Shown: positions 41,788 through 52,279 of the stretch, piece after piece
Layout: each line of letters starts with the position of its first letter
Position numbering within the stretch: the stretch's first letter is position 1
NCBI RefSeq assembly: GCF_022539665.2
Contig: NW_026712513.1
Location: forward strand, 19,740 to 83,739
DNA from: Daphnia carinata
Lineage: Eukaryota > Arthropoda > Branchiopoda > Diplostraca > Daphniidae
DNA length: 64,000 bases
Direction of reading: 5' to 3'
Position numbers and translations under genes: made by a program
Notes under the pieces: model-generated
Told to the model about the DNA's origin: nothing
Databases searched by the model: none
Seen by the model: the letters and a program-made list of their open reading frames with translations, nothing else

Positions 41788-42709
41788 ACAGGTCGCATTT
41801 TGTTTTTTGTTCTGTTTTCTTGTTTATCGTTCTTCTTCTGTTGATTTTTCCCCCAAAGGAGGAAATTTCACATTTCCTTTCGCTTCCTTCATTCGACTCG
41901 CTTGTTCTGATTATTGTTTGTAGAAATTCTTCCTTACAGTCCGTTTACTCCTTATAGCAAATTATTGTTTTACCCCGTTCAAATCATCTATGGTTGAGCC
42001 CCGTTCGTATTTTTTTTTAATTTATTTTTTTTTACTCAACTCGTATTCCCGTTCACCCCATTTAATTCACCTTTCGCTGAGTTCTGTTCATATTCCATAT
42101 TCAACCCGTGTTTCATTTCCTTTCGCTTCCTTCATTCGACTCTCTCGTTTTGATTCTTGTTTCGTAGAAATTTTTCCTTACAGTCCGTTTATTGCGTATA
42201 GCAAATTATTGTTTTACCCCGTTTAAATCGTCTTTCGTTGAGCCCCGTTCGTATTTTGTACTCAACGCGTAGTCCGTTCGACCCCGTTTAAATCATCTTT
42301 CGTTGAGCCCCGTTCGTATTTTGTACTCAACGCGTATTCCGTTCGACCCCGTTTAAATCGTCTTCGGTTGAGCCCCGTTCGTATTTTTTTTTGTTTTTTT
42401 TTTTTTTTTTTTTTTTATTTTTATTTTTTTTTTTTTTTTCTCTTTGCAATTAATTTTTTATTACTCAACTCGTATTCTCGTTCAACCCATTTAATTCAAG
42501 TTTCGCTAAGTTCTGTTCGTATTCCCTATTTCAACCCGTGTTTCATTTCACCTTACTAAAATCGTCTCTCGTTTCATGTACTTTGCTCTTTTATCTCGAC
42601 GATCAATTTTTGAAAACTACGTAGTTTCCGTGTGTTTCTCTCGGATCTACGTTGCGTGAACTTGCTAAAGTGGTATCCCCAACGGATACATTCTCGTGAG
42701 GTGTTATAC
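41788..42709 (+). repeat. Gypsy-3 leader with 65-base tandem repeats
   Basis: The untranslated leader is C/T-rich. Between about 42216 and 42390 a 65-base unit, ACCCCGTTTAAATC...GTTGAGCCCCGTTCGTATT..., repeats nearly three times. A looser duplication (TTTCGCTTCCTTCATTCGAC) occurs at 41878 and 42120. T tracts follow at 42386-42440. The function could be packaging or translation. Nothing coding is seen. Confidence 0.7.
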
Positions 42710-45700
42710 ATGAGTGAAATAAAAAAACGATCTTCACGATATCCAACGTGTGGACGGCCCCCCAGCCGGCGACTTCACCCTGAACTTTTTCTTTCATCCC
42801 GACTTCCACAACTGGAAGACGCATACACGAATACGGAGCAAACAGTTGCACGGGGGACACCTCAGACGCCGTCTTCCTCGAGTTCGGTTTTCTCAGAAGA
42901 AGCTTCACTGGTACAGCACGGCACTGACGAGGAGTCTTCAGAAAATTCATCAGCGGATTCCGACGACGATTCCTCGTCCAGTAGAGCTTCCTTACTGCCT
43001 CCTTTACGTCTATTCTCTTTGGCGAACATGGCGGCAAGTGTTCAAAAGTTCATCGCACCCCCCATCTTTTCAGCTACGCTGGAAGAAGACGCAGTGGATT
43101 GGCTAGAACGGTTTGAATTAGCTGCGACATATAATCGGTGGTCAGATGCTGATCAAGCGAGAAATTTCGTGATGTATCTAGAGGGGCCAGCTCGTAAATG
43201 GTTCCTCGTGCATACTCATCCGAATCATTGGGAAGATTTACCGGCACGTCCAGACCCAACTGATCCCACATTACCCAACTTACCGGCGGCTACCGGTCTC
43301 AAATCACAATTTTCGGCGGCTTTTCGACAAGCAAATTTTTCACTAGTTCAGGAGTGCAAACTCAGACAGAGAGAACAAGGAAATGAGGAAGACGTAGTGG
43401 CATATTTTTACGACATAATAAATATGTGTCGCATAGTCAATCCGACTATGTCGCAGGAGCAGCAGCTCCAGCACTTGTATCGTGGATTGAAACCAACATT
43501 GTTACAGAAGATCTATCCCCTACAACCAGCATCGACGACGGAATTCCTGGACGTAGCCAAATTACACGCCGAGGCCAACAGTTTAGTAAACCGAAAAGTT
43601 CTTTCACAATCGCTGTTAGCCGTGACTCCAGACGTTCCTGATTCGTCAACAGCGGCGTCGACGAAACTGGTCAAGGAATTAGCGGGATTGTTAACCGGTC
43701 TTCAACAAACGATTGAACATCTCAGTAAACCTCAAACAGCCGTCTCACCGCGATCGCTCAACGTTTCGGGAGCATCCAATTGGAATCAGTCGGGTCGCAA
43801 TAGGAGGACGACGGAAGGACGTTTTATTTGCGGTTTTTGTTCAAGAGCGGGACATACGGATTCACGTTGCTTCAAAAACCCATCTTCCTCCTATTATCGA
43901 GGACAGGATTTCCGATTTCAACAAAACAATAGACAAGAACAACCAGTTAACAATAATCAGCAGGGACTTTCAGGCCCACGAAACAATGTACAACACCGAC
44001 CAGTTAATAATATTCAAACGATGCCGTCTGGAGACACGCAAAATTGTTCAACTTTTCCAGTTCATCACATCGATTTTCCTTTTCCGGATCACTATCTTCA
44101 ACAAGAGACCGATGGTGATCTTGTTTCACCAACGGTTCCGCAACCTAACACCTGCCATCACCAGGAGGACAACGGAGCTTGGAGGTCAGATACGTCCCAC
44201 TTAATTAAAGAAATTGTAACGTGTGGGCCAGTGACTACCAATGCGGTGGTTGATACTGGTGCAGCGATTAGCGTTATGTCTCCAACACTTTTACATCGTA
44301 CTGGCTACCTTCTTCAAGAATGGCACGGACCGGCCATTGTCCTAGCAAATGGAACTCGTGCTGTGCCACTAGGAGGGGCACAGATTTCCATCACATATCG
44401 CAATAAAACGGCTTCAGGAACAGCAGTAGTGTTGCCCATGAATGAGATTGAGTTTTTAATGGGAAACGACTTTTTGCGACAATTTGGTCACCTTCATGTG
44501 GATTACACTGGCGAACAAGCACACGTTATTTTGGGGGACCTGCCATCTTTTGCGTTGAACTTCCCGGAACCACCCGTTCGACACACTAAACTTTGGTCGC
44601 TGGAAGAGTGTATAATTCCGGCATTTTCGGTCGTACCGGTTCTTACGACCTTGGACACTCAGTTTCCCGGGGTTTTTCTGTTTACTCCGTCGGAAAAGTT
44701 GCTTTCAACTAAATCACTGTCAGTGGGTCATGCAGTGCTGTCTAACACAACACGATCGCTCCCAGTGACCAATCTGTCGGCCATTCCGGTCTGGTTAAAC
44801 AAACATTCTACTCTAGGGACTCTCCAACCTTATACGGACGACGTGGTAGTTTGTGATCTCCCTGACTCGTTCGATGGAGTGAACCAAGTCGTTTCAAATG
44901 ATACCCTACCGTCAAAAAAAAACATGTCAGAAACCAGCCTCGAAACCAACATTAACCCTGACTTGAGCCCGCAACAAAAACTCTCTCTGATGGCTCTACT
45001 ACAAAGTTATCGGCAAACGTTTGCATCATCAGATACGGATATCGGTTACTGTACCATGGCAGAACATCCAATAAATCTGAAAGAAGGTACAACTCCAGTG
45101 TGTCAACGTCCATATCCTAGTGCGTGGAAAGCCCGAAAAATAGTTCAAACTTTATCCGAAGATATGTTAAAAGCAGGCATTATCGAACGATCCGATAGTC
45201 CATGGGGTGCTCCGGTGGTGCTCATTAAAAAAAAAGATGGGTCATGGCGATTTTGTGTGGACTACCGCGGTTTAAATGAGGTCACAATTAGGGATGTGTA
45301 CCCGTTACCACGCATTTCGGATATTTTAAGCAAGCTGGAAGGCGCCGAATATTTTTCAATAATGGATCTCCAGTCGGGGTATCATCAGCTTCCTTTGCGT
45401 AAAGAAGATCGAGAAAAAACAGCCTTCATTACAGCGGATGGACTATATCACTTCAAGGTACTGCCCTTTGGTCTCTCAAATGGTCCTAGTTCATTTCAAC
45501 GAGCAATGGACATTATATTGGGCGGTCTTCGATGGTCGTCATGTTTGGTATATTTGGATGATGTGGTGGTATACGCCCCTACCTTTGAAACCCATCTACT
45601 TCGCCTTATTTCGGTTCTGTCCTGCCTAGACAAAGCGGGTTTAAAATTGAAAGGATCTAAATGTCAGTTCGCTATGACTACGCTTAAAGTTTTAGGACAC

Positions 45701-47836
45701 ATAGTGTCAAAACAAGGCATTGCCCCCGACCCGGACAAAATAGTAGCGGTTCGGGATTTTCCGGAATGTAATCAAGGAAAAACTACAAGTACCAAAATCA
45801 AACAGATACAAAGCTTTTTGGGATTATGCTCATACTACCGACGACATATAGCAGGATTTGCAAAAATCGCTCAGCCTTTGACGGCTCTGACTAAGAAAGG
45901 GGCGACATTTCTCTGGGGAGATGAACAACGAAACAGCTTTACGGTTCTCAAAAAAGCATTGACATCAGCACCCATATTGGCACATCCAGACTACGAATCC
46001 CCAATGATGATAATGTCAGATGCGTGCGGCTATGGCATCGGAGCTGTTTTGTCACAATCAAAGGAGGGAAAAGAATTTCCCTTGGCGTATGCCAGTCGGC
46101 TACTCTCAAAAGCCGAACTAAACTACTCCATTACAGAAAAAGAGTGCTTAGCGCTTATCTGGGCCTTGCAGAAATTCCGAGGATTCATATGGGGGTGTAA
46201 GATCATTATCATCACGGACCACGAAGCCCTTTGCTGGTTACGCACGAAGAAAGATTTGGCCGGTCGATTGGCACGTTGGAGCCTTTGTCTGTTAGAATAT
46301 GAAGTAGAAATTCGATACCGCAGTGGGAAATTACACACCAATGCAGACTGCCTCTCACGTTTTCCGCTCAATTCCGAGGACACAAACGACGAAGAAAGAT
46401 GCGTTACAATTGGAACTCTTAGTTACGCAAACAACGAATCATTCACGAACAAAGACTGGGACGAGTTGACTGCTAAACAACGGGACAATCATTTGTGGAG
46501 ATCGATCATTACAAAACTGGAGAATAACCGATCGGCGGGTAGACGATTTTGCTTGAAAAATGGGAAACTATTCAAAATTAAACACTGTTGGGGTCAGACA
46601 TATCTTCGCTTGTGCGTTCCTCCAGAATACACGCATATCGTTCTGACTAAATACCATGACGACCCTACAGCTGGACATTTGGGGATTCACAAAACTCTTG
46701 CAAAAATTGGACAACGCTTTCATTGGCCCGGGTTAGAAAAGGAGGTAGTGTCTTACGTTAAATCTTGTAAGCTTTGTCAATCCCGGAAAAGTCCAAAAAT
46801 CAAGCCTGCAGGACTATTACAGTGCATTCGAGTGTCTCGCCCATTTCAAAATGTGGGGATTGATCTACTGGGGCCGTTCACGATATCCCACGGCGGGAAT
46901 AAAATGATCATTGTAGCGGTTGATTACCTCACTAAATGGGTCGAACTTTCACCATTGCCCTCAGGGAAGGCGGATGTAGTATCAAAATTCTTGGTGGAAC
47001 ACATTGTGTTACGTCACGGAATGCCGGAAAAACTCATATCAGATCGAGGAAAGTGTTTTATGGCTGATATCACACAAACCGTTCTACGTACCTTAGGGAT
47101 TCAACACAAAACGACATCTAGCTACCATCCACAATCAAACGGCCAGGTTGAAAGGATGAACCACACATTGGCAACCATGATTTCTATGTATATTTCCGAA
47201 GACCAAAAAGACTGGGATGCACAACTAAAACACATTTGTTTTGCATATAACACTTCACGACAAGATTCTACTGGGTTTTCCCCATTTTTTCTGCTATATG
47301 GGCGAGAGCCAGTACTCCCAATCGATTTGCTAGTAGGTACATGCCCGCAGGCCTGGGTACCGGAATCACAGGAAGTGTTACCATACGCTGAACAATTATT
47401 GTTGAACCTTCAAAATGCTCGACACATAGTTCGGCGGCGGATACAACACGTACAAGAAAAACAGAAGAAAGGGTATGATGCCCGACATAACGACATCACC
47501 TTCCAAAAAGGTGATTTAGTTCTAATTTACAAGCCTATCCGAAAAAATGGAAGATCAGAAAAATTACTCCATCGCTGGATTGGTCCTTACATTGTGCTAC
47601 GGCAAACAACCCCGGTAAACTATGAAGTGCAGCTACAACATAGCAAAAAAAACGGATATTGTACATGTAGTGTGCATGAAAATGTTCGTCGAACGTATCG
47701 TCGAGTCAGATCCACGCACTCTCTCCGCGTCGTACAAACTACCTCTACCAGATCAAGAGGTGACGGAACACAGACAACTACATTCCCTGCCTCCGCAATC
47801 GCGCTCGTTAGATGTTGCTCCCGAAGCTACTGTTGA
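42710..47836 (+). CDS. gag-pol: Gypsy-3 Gag-Pol, single continuous ORF
   Basis: The open frame begins at 42632; 42710 is the first ATG (MSEIKKRSS). Order: serine-rich N-terminus; capsid-type domain (FSATLEEDAVDWLERFELAA); one CCHC knuckle CGFCSRAGHTDSRC (43829-43870); protease DTG at 44252-44260; RT with YLDD at 45551-45562; RNase H (SDACGYGIGAVLSQ); integrase HHCC (HDDPTAGHL, CKLCQ); DDE motifs GIDLLGP, SDRGKCF and NGQVERM; and a chromodomain-less tail. Gag and Pol are in one frame with no stop or slip site, unlike gypsy-1 and gypsy-2, where a -1 signal separates them. Confidence 0.94.
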   Translation: MSEIKKRSSRYPTCGRPPSRRLHPELFLSSRLPQLEDAYTNTEQTVARGTPQTPSSSSSVFSEEASLVQHGTDEESSENSSADSDDDSSSSRASLLPPLRLFSLANMAASVQKFIAPPIFSATLEEDAVDWLERFELAATYNRWSDADQARNFVMYLEGPARKWFLVHTHPNHWEDLPARPDPTDPTLPNLPAATGLKSQFSAAFRQANFSLVQECKLRQREQGNEEDVVAYFYDIINMCRIVNPTMSQEQQLQHLYRGLKPTLLQKIYPLQPASTTEFLDVAKLHAEANSLVNRKVLSQSLLAVTPDVPDSSTAASTKLVKELAGLLTGLQQTIEHLSKPQTAVSPRSLNVSGASNWNQSGRNRRTTEGRFICGFCSRAGHTDSRCFKNPSSSYYRGQDFRFQQNNRQEQPVNNNQQGLSGPRNNVQHRPVNNIQTMPSGDTQNCSTFPVHHIDFPFPDHYLQQETDGDLVSPTVPQPNTCHHQEDNGAWRSDTSHLIKEIVTCGPVTTNAVVDTGAAISVMSPTLLHRTGYLLQEWHGPAIVLANGTRAVPLGGAQISITYRNKTASGTAVVLPMNEIEFLMGNDFLRQFGHLHVDYTGEQAHVILGDLPSFALNFPEPPVRHTKLWSLEECIIPAFSVVPVLTTLDTQFPGVFLFTPSEKLLSTKSLSVGHAVLSNTTRSLPVTNLSAIPVWLNKHSTLGTLQPYTDDVVVCDLPDSFDGVNQVVSNDTLPSKKNMSETSLETNINPDLSPQQKLSLMALLQSYRQTFASSDTDIGYCTMAEHPINLKEGTTPVCQRPYPSAWKARKIVQTLSEDMLKAGIIERSDSPWGAPVVLIKKKDGSWRFCVDYRGLNEVTIRDVYPLPRISDILSKLEGAEYFSIMDLQSGYHQLPLRKEDREKTAFITADGLYHFKVLPFGLSNGPSSFQRAMDIILGGLRWSSCLVYLDDVVVYAPTFETHLLRLISVLSCLDKAGLKLKGSKCQFAMTTLKVLGHIVSKQGIAPDPDKIVAVRDFPECNQGKTTSTKIKQIQSFLGLCSYYRRHIAGFAKIAQPLTALTKKGATFLWGDEQRNSFTVLKKALTSAPILAHPDYESPMMIMSDACGYGIGAVLSQSKEGKEFPLAYASRLLSKAELNYSITEKECLALIWALQKFRGFIWGCKIIIITDHEALCWLRTKKDLAGRLARWSLCLLEYEVEIRYRSGKLHTNADCLSRFPLNSEDTNDEERCVTIGTLSYANNESFTNKDWDELTAKQRDNHLWRSIITKLENNRSAGRRFCLKNGKLFKIKHCWGQTYLRLCVPPEYTHIVLTKYHDDPTAGHLGIHKTLAKIGQRFHWPGLEKEVVSYVKSCKLCQSRKSPKIKPAGLLQCIRVSRPFQNVGIDLLGPFTISHGGNKMIIVAVDYLTKWVELSPLPSGKADVVSKFLVEHIVLRHGMPEKLISDRGKCFMADITQTVLRTLGIQHKTTSSYHPQSNGQVERMNHTLATMISMYISEDQKDWDAQLKHICFAYNTSRQDSTGFSPFFLLYGREPVLPIDLLVGTCPQAWVPESQEVLPYAEQLLLNLQNARHIVRRRIQHVQEKQKKGYDARHNDITFQKGDLVLIYKPIRKNGRSEKLLHRWIGPYIVLRQTTPVNYEVQLQHSKKNGYCTCSVHENVRRTYRRVRSTHSLRVVQTTSTRSRGDGTQTTTFPASAIALVRCCSRSYC

Positions 47837-49874
47837 AGTTGCAGAAGCTAGGACGTCCCAACCGCCAATTCCAATAACCGAGCAATCGACAATAAACAAC
47901 CGAGGCAACCCAATTGACTTGCCCCCACGTATTCGGCGCAAACCAAATTTTTTCATGGCCGGACTCATCTATCTTTTGTTACTAGGGTTTGGTAACGCGC
48001 TGCCGTCGAAAGACGGCATTATCATCCGGGATACGGCAATCTTTAAAGAACAGCCCAGCATTTCTATCAGCGAATCTTCCTGGACGGTAGTTACGGACGT
48101 CCTGCTCCATGACGCCGAAACATCAATTGCAGCAGTAGAAGACCATCTGGCGAAACTTTCTCGAGTAGCACACGCTCATCACATGGATGGCATCAAATTT
48201 GAAAAAGACGACGTGCGTACAGCATGGAGGGACACCACCAGCTTTATGGCGGCCAATAAAATTGATAACCAAGTACGATTAATGGGGCGGACATTGAATG
48301 ATTCTAAGACTCGCCTGGCAACATGTGCTCTCACATTATCGGGGGCACGGCGGCCAAAACGGGGTATCCTGGACCTGGGAGGTACTACGTTAAAATGGCT
48401 ATTCGGAGTATCGACTCAAGCAGATCTCCAAGACCTCAATTCTCGCATCGAAGCTTTGTCGAAATCGGATAAAACCGTAATACACCTGCTGGATCAACAT
48501 GCGTCAATTATCAACGAGACTCTACAAATCACACGATCCAACTTGGCCCTTTTGACAGAGCTACAAAATCAGTCGGAGATTTTAACACAAAGAGTAGATT
48601 ACATCATGGACTACATTAAGTCTTATGAATTGATTCATGTACAACAAACGCAATACTTCGTAGAATTAGACGCGACATTTAAAACCATGGAACACATTTT
48701 AGGGTGGCTACAGCAACAAATTGAGTCATGGGAAATCGGGTTATCTGCCTTGGCCAATGGACGACTCTCGCCACAAATGTTATCACCAACAATGCTTCAA
48801 AAGGTAATAGCGGACATCAATATTAATCTCCCATTGGGCTGGGCGATTCCATCCGAAGATTTATGGGTTATCTATCGCGAAGCACGAGTGTCAGTTGCAG
48901 TCATTAATAATCATTTTCGCCTGTTCATTGATATTCCTATCTATGACCATGCTCAACACTTCAATCTGTTTCAGATCATTTCCCTTCCCAAACCAACAAA
49001 AAACGGTTCACACGGGGTGCGTTTTACCAACATTCCGGATTTTTTGGCGGTTGCGCCAGATCTCGATACATTCATCGAACTTTCCAGTATAGAAATTTTA
49101 AATTGCCGTCAACTTAACAAACAACTTTGCGCTTTCCATACTGGATTCTCCAAACGGGGGGCTCGTACATCCTGTGCTGTTGCCTTATTTACGAATGACG
49201 TGTCACAAATTGGTTCTTACTGTCAAACCCAATTTGTACAGTGGAATGGCCCAGAAGTGGCATATTTAGGCCAAAACCAATGGGCCTTTTCGGCCGTAAA
49301 CCCTCATAGTGTGGTGTTCTCCTGCCCACCGGATAACAAACGACCTCCCCCGCAAAGATTACAGTTACCTCCTATTGGATACTTCGAGGTTCCCTCGGGT
49401 TGCACTGCCAGAACCGATCACTGGATTTTTCCAGCCAGTTTGGAAGGTTCCACGGTGTCCACAGCTATCGCACTCCAAATTCCGAACTTACCAGACTTTC
49501 GTCCCAATATCACGTATAATAAAGCCGCAACCGTAATCCCATTCCCGGTTACCAACACCTCTCATTTAACTCGCATGAGTGAATTATTGTTACAACAGGC
49601 AGCTGTAGAAGTGAAAGCATCGATGACGCAGGACCAGATTGTGCGTTTGCTGGACTCTTCCAGTCCAACGGTCACCCATCAATGCGCTTACCCGTATGAA
49701 TGGGTGGTAGCGTTTACTCTCTTAACCCTTGGGTTAGGTGGGCTTACTGTGTTCACGCTGCTCCTGTCCCGACGGATGATGAATCATCTTCGCCAAAACA
49801 ACGGAGTTTACGAAATCGCCGATTATCATCCCGTACGGCCCTCTGGACCGCCGACGCTGGAGGAAGACAACTGA
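47622..49874 (+). CDS. env: Gypsy-3 F-type envelope protein
   Basis: This resembles errantivirus/baculovirus F fusion glycoproteins. The ORF of 750 codons overlaps the end of pol in the +1 frame by 215 bases. A signal peptide (MAGLIYLLLLGFGNA) starts at the ATG at 47955, so the upstream part may be untranslated or supplied by splicing. A furin-type site RRPKR-G lies at 48348-48365, followed by a fusion-peptide-like GILDLGGTTLKWLFG and a long helical region. A C-terminal membrane helix (WVVAFTLLTLGLGGLTVFTLL) has a short cytoplasmic tail. The reading frame is unbroken. Expression from a spliced mRNA is usual in this family. Confidence 0.9.
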   Translation: MKCSYNIAKKTDIVHVVCMKMFVERIVESDPRTLSASYKLPLPDQEVTEHRQLHSLPPQSRSLDVAPEATVEVAEARTSQPPIPITEQSTINNRGNPIDLPPRIRRKPNFFMAGLIYLLLLGFGNALPSKDGIIIRDTAIFKEQPSISISESSWTVVTDVLLHDAETSIAAVEDHLAKLSRVAHAHHMDGIKFEKDDVRTAWRDTTSFMAANKIDNQVRLMGRTLNDSKTRLATCALTLSGARRPKRGILDLGGTTLKWLFGVSTQADLQDLNSRIEALSKSDKTVIHLLDQHASIINETLQITRSNLALLTELQNQSEILTQRVDYIMDYIKSYELIHVQQTQYFVELDATFKTMEHILGWLQQQIESWEIGLSALANGRLSPQMLSPTMLQKVIADININLPLGWAIPSEDLWVIYREARVSVAVINNHFRLFIDIPIYDHAQHFNLFQIISLPKPTKNGSHGVRFTNIPDFLAVAPDLDTFIELSSIEILNCRQLNKQLCAFHTGFSKRGARTSCAVALFTNDVSQIGSYCQTQFVQWNGPEVAYLGQNQWAFSAVNPHSVVFSCPPDNKRPPPQRLQLPPIGYFEVPSGCTARTDHWIFPASLEGSTVSTAIALQIPNLPDFRPNITYNKAATVIPFPVTNTSHLTRMSELLLQQAAVEVKASMTQDQIVRLLDSSSPTVTHQCAYPYEWVVAFTLLTLGLGGLTVFTLLLSRRMMNHLRQNNGVYEIADYHPVRPSGPPTLEEDN

Positions 49875-49916
49875 TTCTTTCGTGTTGAATTGGCCCATCG
49901 GGTCGATGGCCTCTTC

Positions 49917-49927
49917 GTGGGGGGATC
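49917..49927 (+). other. Polypurine tract of gypsy-3
   Basis: GTGGGGGGATC directly precedes the 3' LTR and is the plausible plus-strand primer. Confidence 0.7.
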
Positions 49928-50322
49928 TGTCACGTGGAATCGAAGGACACACACGTGTTAATGGATTTCACGTGCAACTCTTCTCTCGTCTTGAACTGTA
50001 AGGTCAAGTAGAGTTATCTACTTGACCATCTTAACTACTCCTTCCGTATACACTTTCTACTTTACCCTAGAAAAAGGGTTAGAACGTCGTAGCGGTCATC
50101 TAGGTGTTATCTAGATGACCATCTTTTCCTAGATTCTTCCGGCGTCACCCGTAACAGGGTGATCCTTGCCTTTAAATACCCCGAGCCTAAGTAGGTTCGG
50201 GGTTCAGTCTTCTTCAGAAAGTGTCTTAGATTGTTCCTTCGAAATACACCCCGTTCTCCTCTAATTACTGTCTCAAGTGTTCTTACCCTCTTACATCGGC
50301 TTCCCCGCAGTTCCCCGTCACA
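49928..50322 (+). repeat. 3' LTR of gypsy-3
   Basis: 395 bases, TGTCACGTGG to CCCCGTCACA, with inverted TGTCAC/GTCACA ends. Otherwise matches the 5' LTR with no difference that I could see. Confidence 0.95.
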
Positions 50323-51547
50323 ATATGAAATAAATGTGTGTGCGAAACGAAACCATTACTAGCGCGCCAGTACGCTACAGCGCTAGCGTGAAACATCAAA
50401 CTTCTTTGATTATTCAACGTTTGCATATGTATTTTATGTATATACTTGCATGCATATGCATATGTATTATACCTGAACATGTAGACTCAATCTTTAACGC
50501 ATAACCCAAAAGGTAACTAACGTTCAAAAAATCCTTTGTGGAATATTCATGGTGACAACTGAATGGATTGTAATTACGAACAACCATTATCAACTAGACT
50601 TGATAAGTCCTGGGAATGTGGCATAAGGTCATTGTTTTCCAAAGCGGAAATTTAGAAACCGTGATTGTTTAAGTATTATGGCCCAACAGACGCGATGAGC
50701 TGCATGCAGGGCTACTTATACGTTTGGATATGAATGCAAAAAATAAATAATGACAAACCTACATTAGCTTTAACTTACTTTCCCTTCACAACTAGAATAG
50801 CACCAAGCCAATGCATGAATGCACTAGTGCCAAAATCGGCCGCAAGGTGATATGGAGTATTCTTGCATGTCATTAACGGTGCGTGATGCCACGCCCTAAT
50901 TCGTGAGTGCTACATAATAATTGAAAATTTTAAAGATTTACTCAAGTGTTTTGTTTATAATTACCTTGGATGTTGTTTATCACTATTTTCTGAATACAGT
51001 TCATTTATTACATTGTGCAATAGTTTCACTGAATTTAAATGAGAATTAGTTTAAGACGGAAAATGCCCGCTAGCGTTATCAACATGGTTTGGGGTCGTCA
51101 TTCACGGTATATAATAGTTGCGTGAACATCTTTAACGTAGCGGCACTTGAACAATGACTGGGTATGGTACCCTCCCAATGTTGGGAACTAGTACCAAGAG
51201 TCTGTAAGCAATTACAACTCGAAACGTCAAGCGTTGGTATGATGATGATGGCACCCACAATGATTGGTCCACCAATCATTGGCCCCCATTCCAATGCAGA
51301 ACTGAATAGAGATGTAAGAGCTATCAGCTGATGCGAGATGGGGATCATATAGTACAGCAATATGATCTCCATCGGGGCAGGTCTGGAGGATACTAGTATG
51401 TCAGTCAAGTGCTTAGCGCAACCTTTTTGGCTATTTTTTCAATAATTAAAATAAAAACTGTCAAACCGAAACTCCTATCTCTGCCGAATATTTAAGCATT
51501 TCCTTAACATATAAAAATCTAAGGGCGAAATGAGGAAATAGCCATTA
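50323..51547. repeat. Duplicated host segment, left copy
   Basis: 1,225 bases, matching 56913-58137 with a handful of substitutions (for example near 50670 and 50933). Apart from the ankyrin-like exon I see no clear gene. A 109-residue minus-strand ORF (51079-51408) is kept in both copies but resembles nothing I know. Confidence 0.9.
50779..50895 (-). pseudogene. Ankyrin-repeat-like exon, left copy
   Basis: This 117-base minus-strand segment is bounded by AG (TTAG) and a GTAAGT donor. It translates to a single ankyrin-type repeat with the core NTPYHLAADFGTSAFMHWLG, matching the TPLHLAA consensus. Neighbouring exons were not found, so the host gene is unknown. Confidence 0.55.
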
Positions 51548-51552
51548 GCTGT

Positions 51553-51935
51553 TGTTGTAGTTTGCTTCATTTAGGCACACAATTACACAGGGACATTACA
51601 CAAAACACCGACATACAAAATATCAAATGACATAATACATACACATAATACTATATACAACAATACAATCGCGAAGGGAAGCCAGCTTTCCAGCAAAGCT
51701 CCTTCTTAAGGACTTACACGAGGGCGGCCAGCCAACGGCAGAGCCCCCTCTTTACGTCCTGTCGGACGTCGGGCCAAATCCCGAGTCCCAGACTGAATAA
51801 AACAGAGGCCAGAGGTCGACTAGGTTCGACATGACCTCTAGGGGTGGAAGGGTGACAAACATGGTTATGACGTCAAACACAAGATGGCAGCACAAATCAA
51901 AATACAACAGACGAAAGAGGGCAATAGTTGTAACA
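51553..51935 (-). repeat. 3' LTR of the TRIM element
   Basis: On the minus strand it begins TGTTACAACTATTGCCCTC. It shares the GAGGGCGGCCAGCCAACGGC block with the other LTR but is about 75 bases shorter. Confidence 0.76.
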
Positions 51936-52265
51936 GTCGGCCTTTCCTGACTCGAAGTTTGCCAATGATACAAAAATATAACATTTTGAAAACTTCGAAA
52001 TCATACACGAAAAATTCGGGAAAAGTGTCCTCTTCAAGGTTCCCAAGGTGATCGCTAACAGGTTCTGTTGTTGAACGTTGCAACTCGATCACCTTCTGGA
52101 CTTCTTTCGTCCGATGTCAGCAACTACTACTTCCAGACAGCATTCTCAAAGGGGTAGACCAAGATGGCGGCGCCAAGGCAAGTCGAAATTGTCTCCACGC
52201 ACGCGGCACGCGGGTCCGATGTAGGCGACTTTGTAAAAGTCGTTCGATGGCCTGTTGAGATCCCT

Positions 52266-52277
52266 CTTCTGACACCA
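52266..52277 (-). other. Primer-binding site, tRNA-Leu(CAA) type (TRIM)
   Basis: TGGTGTCAGAAG on the minus strand, two bases from the LTR, complements the CTTCTGACA-CCA end of tRNA-Leu over 12 bases. It fixes the element's orientation. Confidence 0.78.
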
Positions 52278-52279
52278 AA

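Larger units (their letters stand above)
41384..50322 (+). mobile_element. Errantivirus-like gypsy element gypsy-3 with fused Gag-Pol and F-type Env
   Basis: An 8.9-kb element: 5' LTR (392 bases), tRNA-Ala primer site, repetitive pyrimidine-rich leader, one continuous Gag-Pol ORF, an overlapping Env ORF, a polypurine tract, and 3' LTR (395 bases). The LTRs look identical except that the 5' LTR lacks its first three bases, TGT. No target duplication is seen. It interrupts the left MITE-like element. All ORFs are open, so the copy is young. Confidence 0.95.

Noticed and set aside
43713..44204. 163-residue ORF overlapping gag-pol of gypsy-3
   Set aside because: No counterpart to compare with, composition as expected by chance, and no start context, unlike the overprinted ORF of gypsy-1 and gypsy-2.
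51079..51408. 109-residue ORF kept in both duplicates
   Set aside because: The duplicates are too similar for conservation to mean anything, and no family is recognised.
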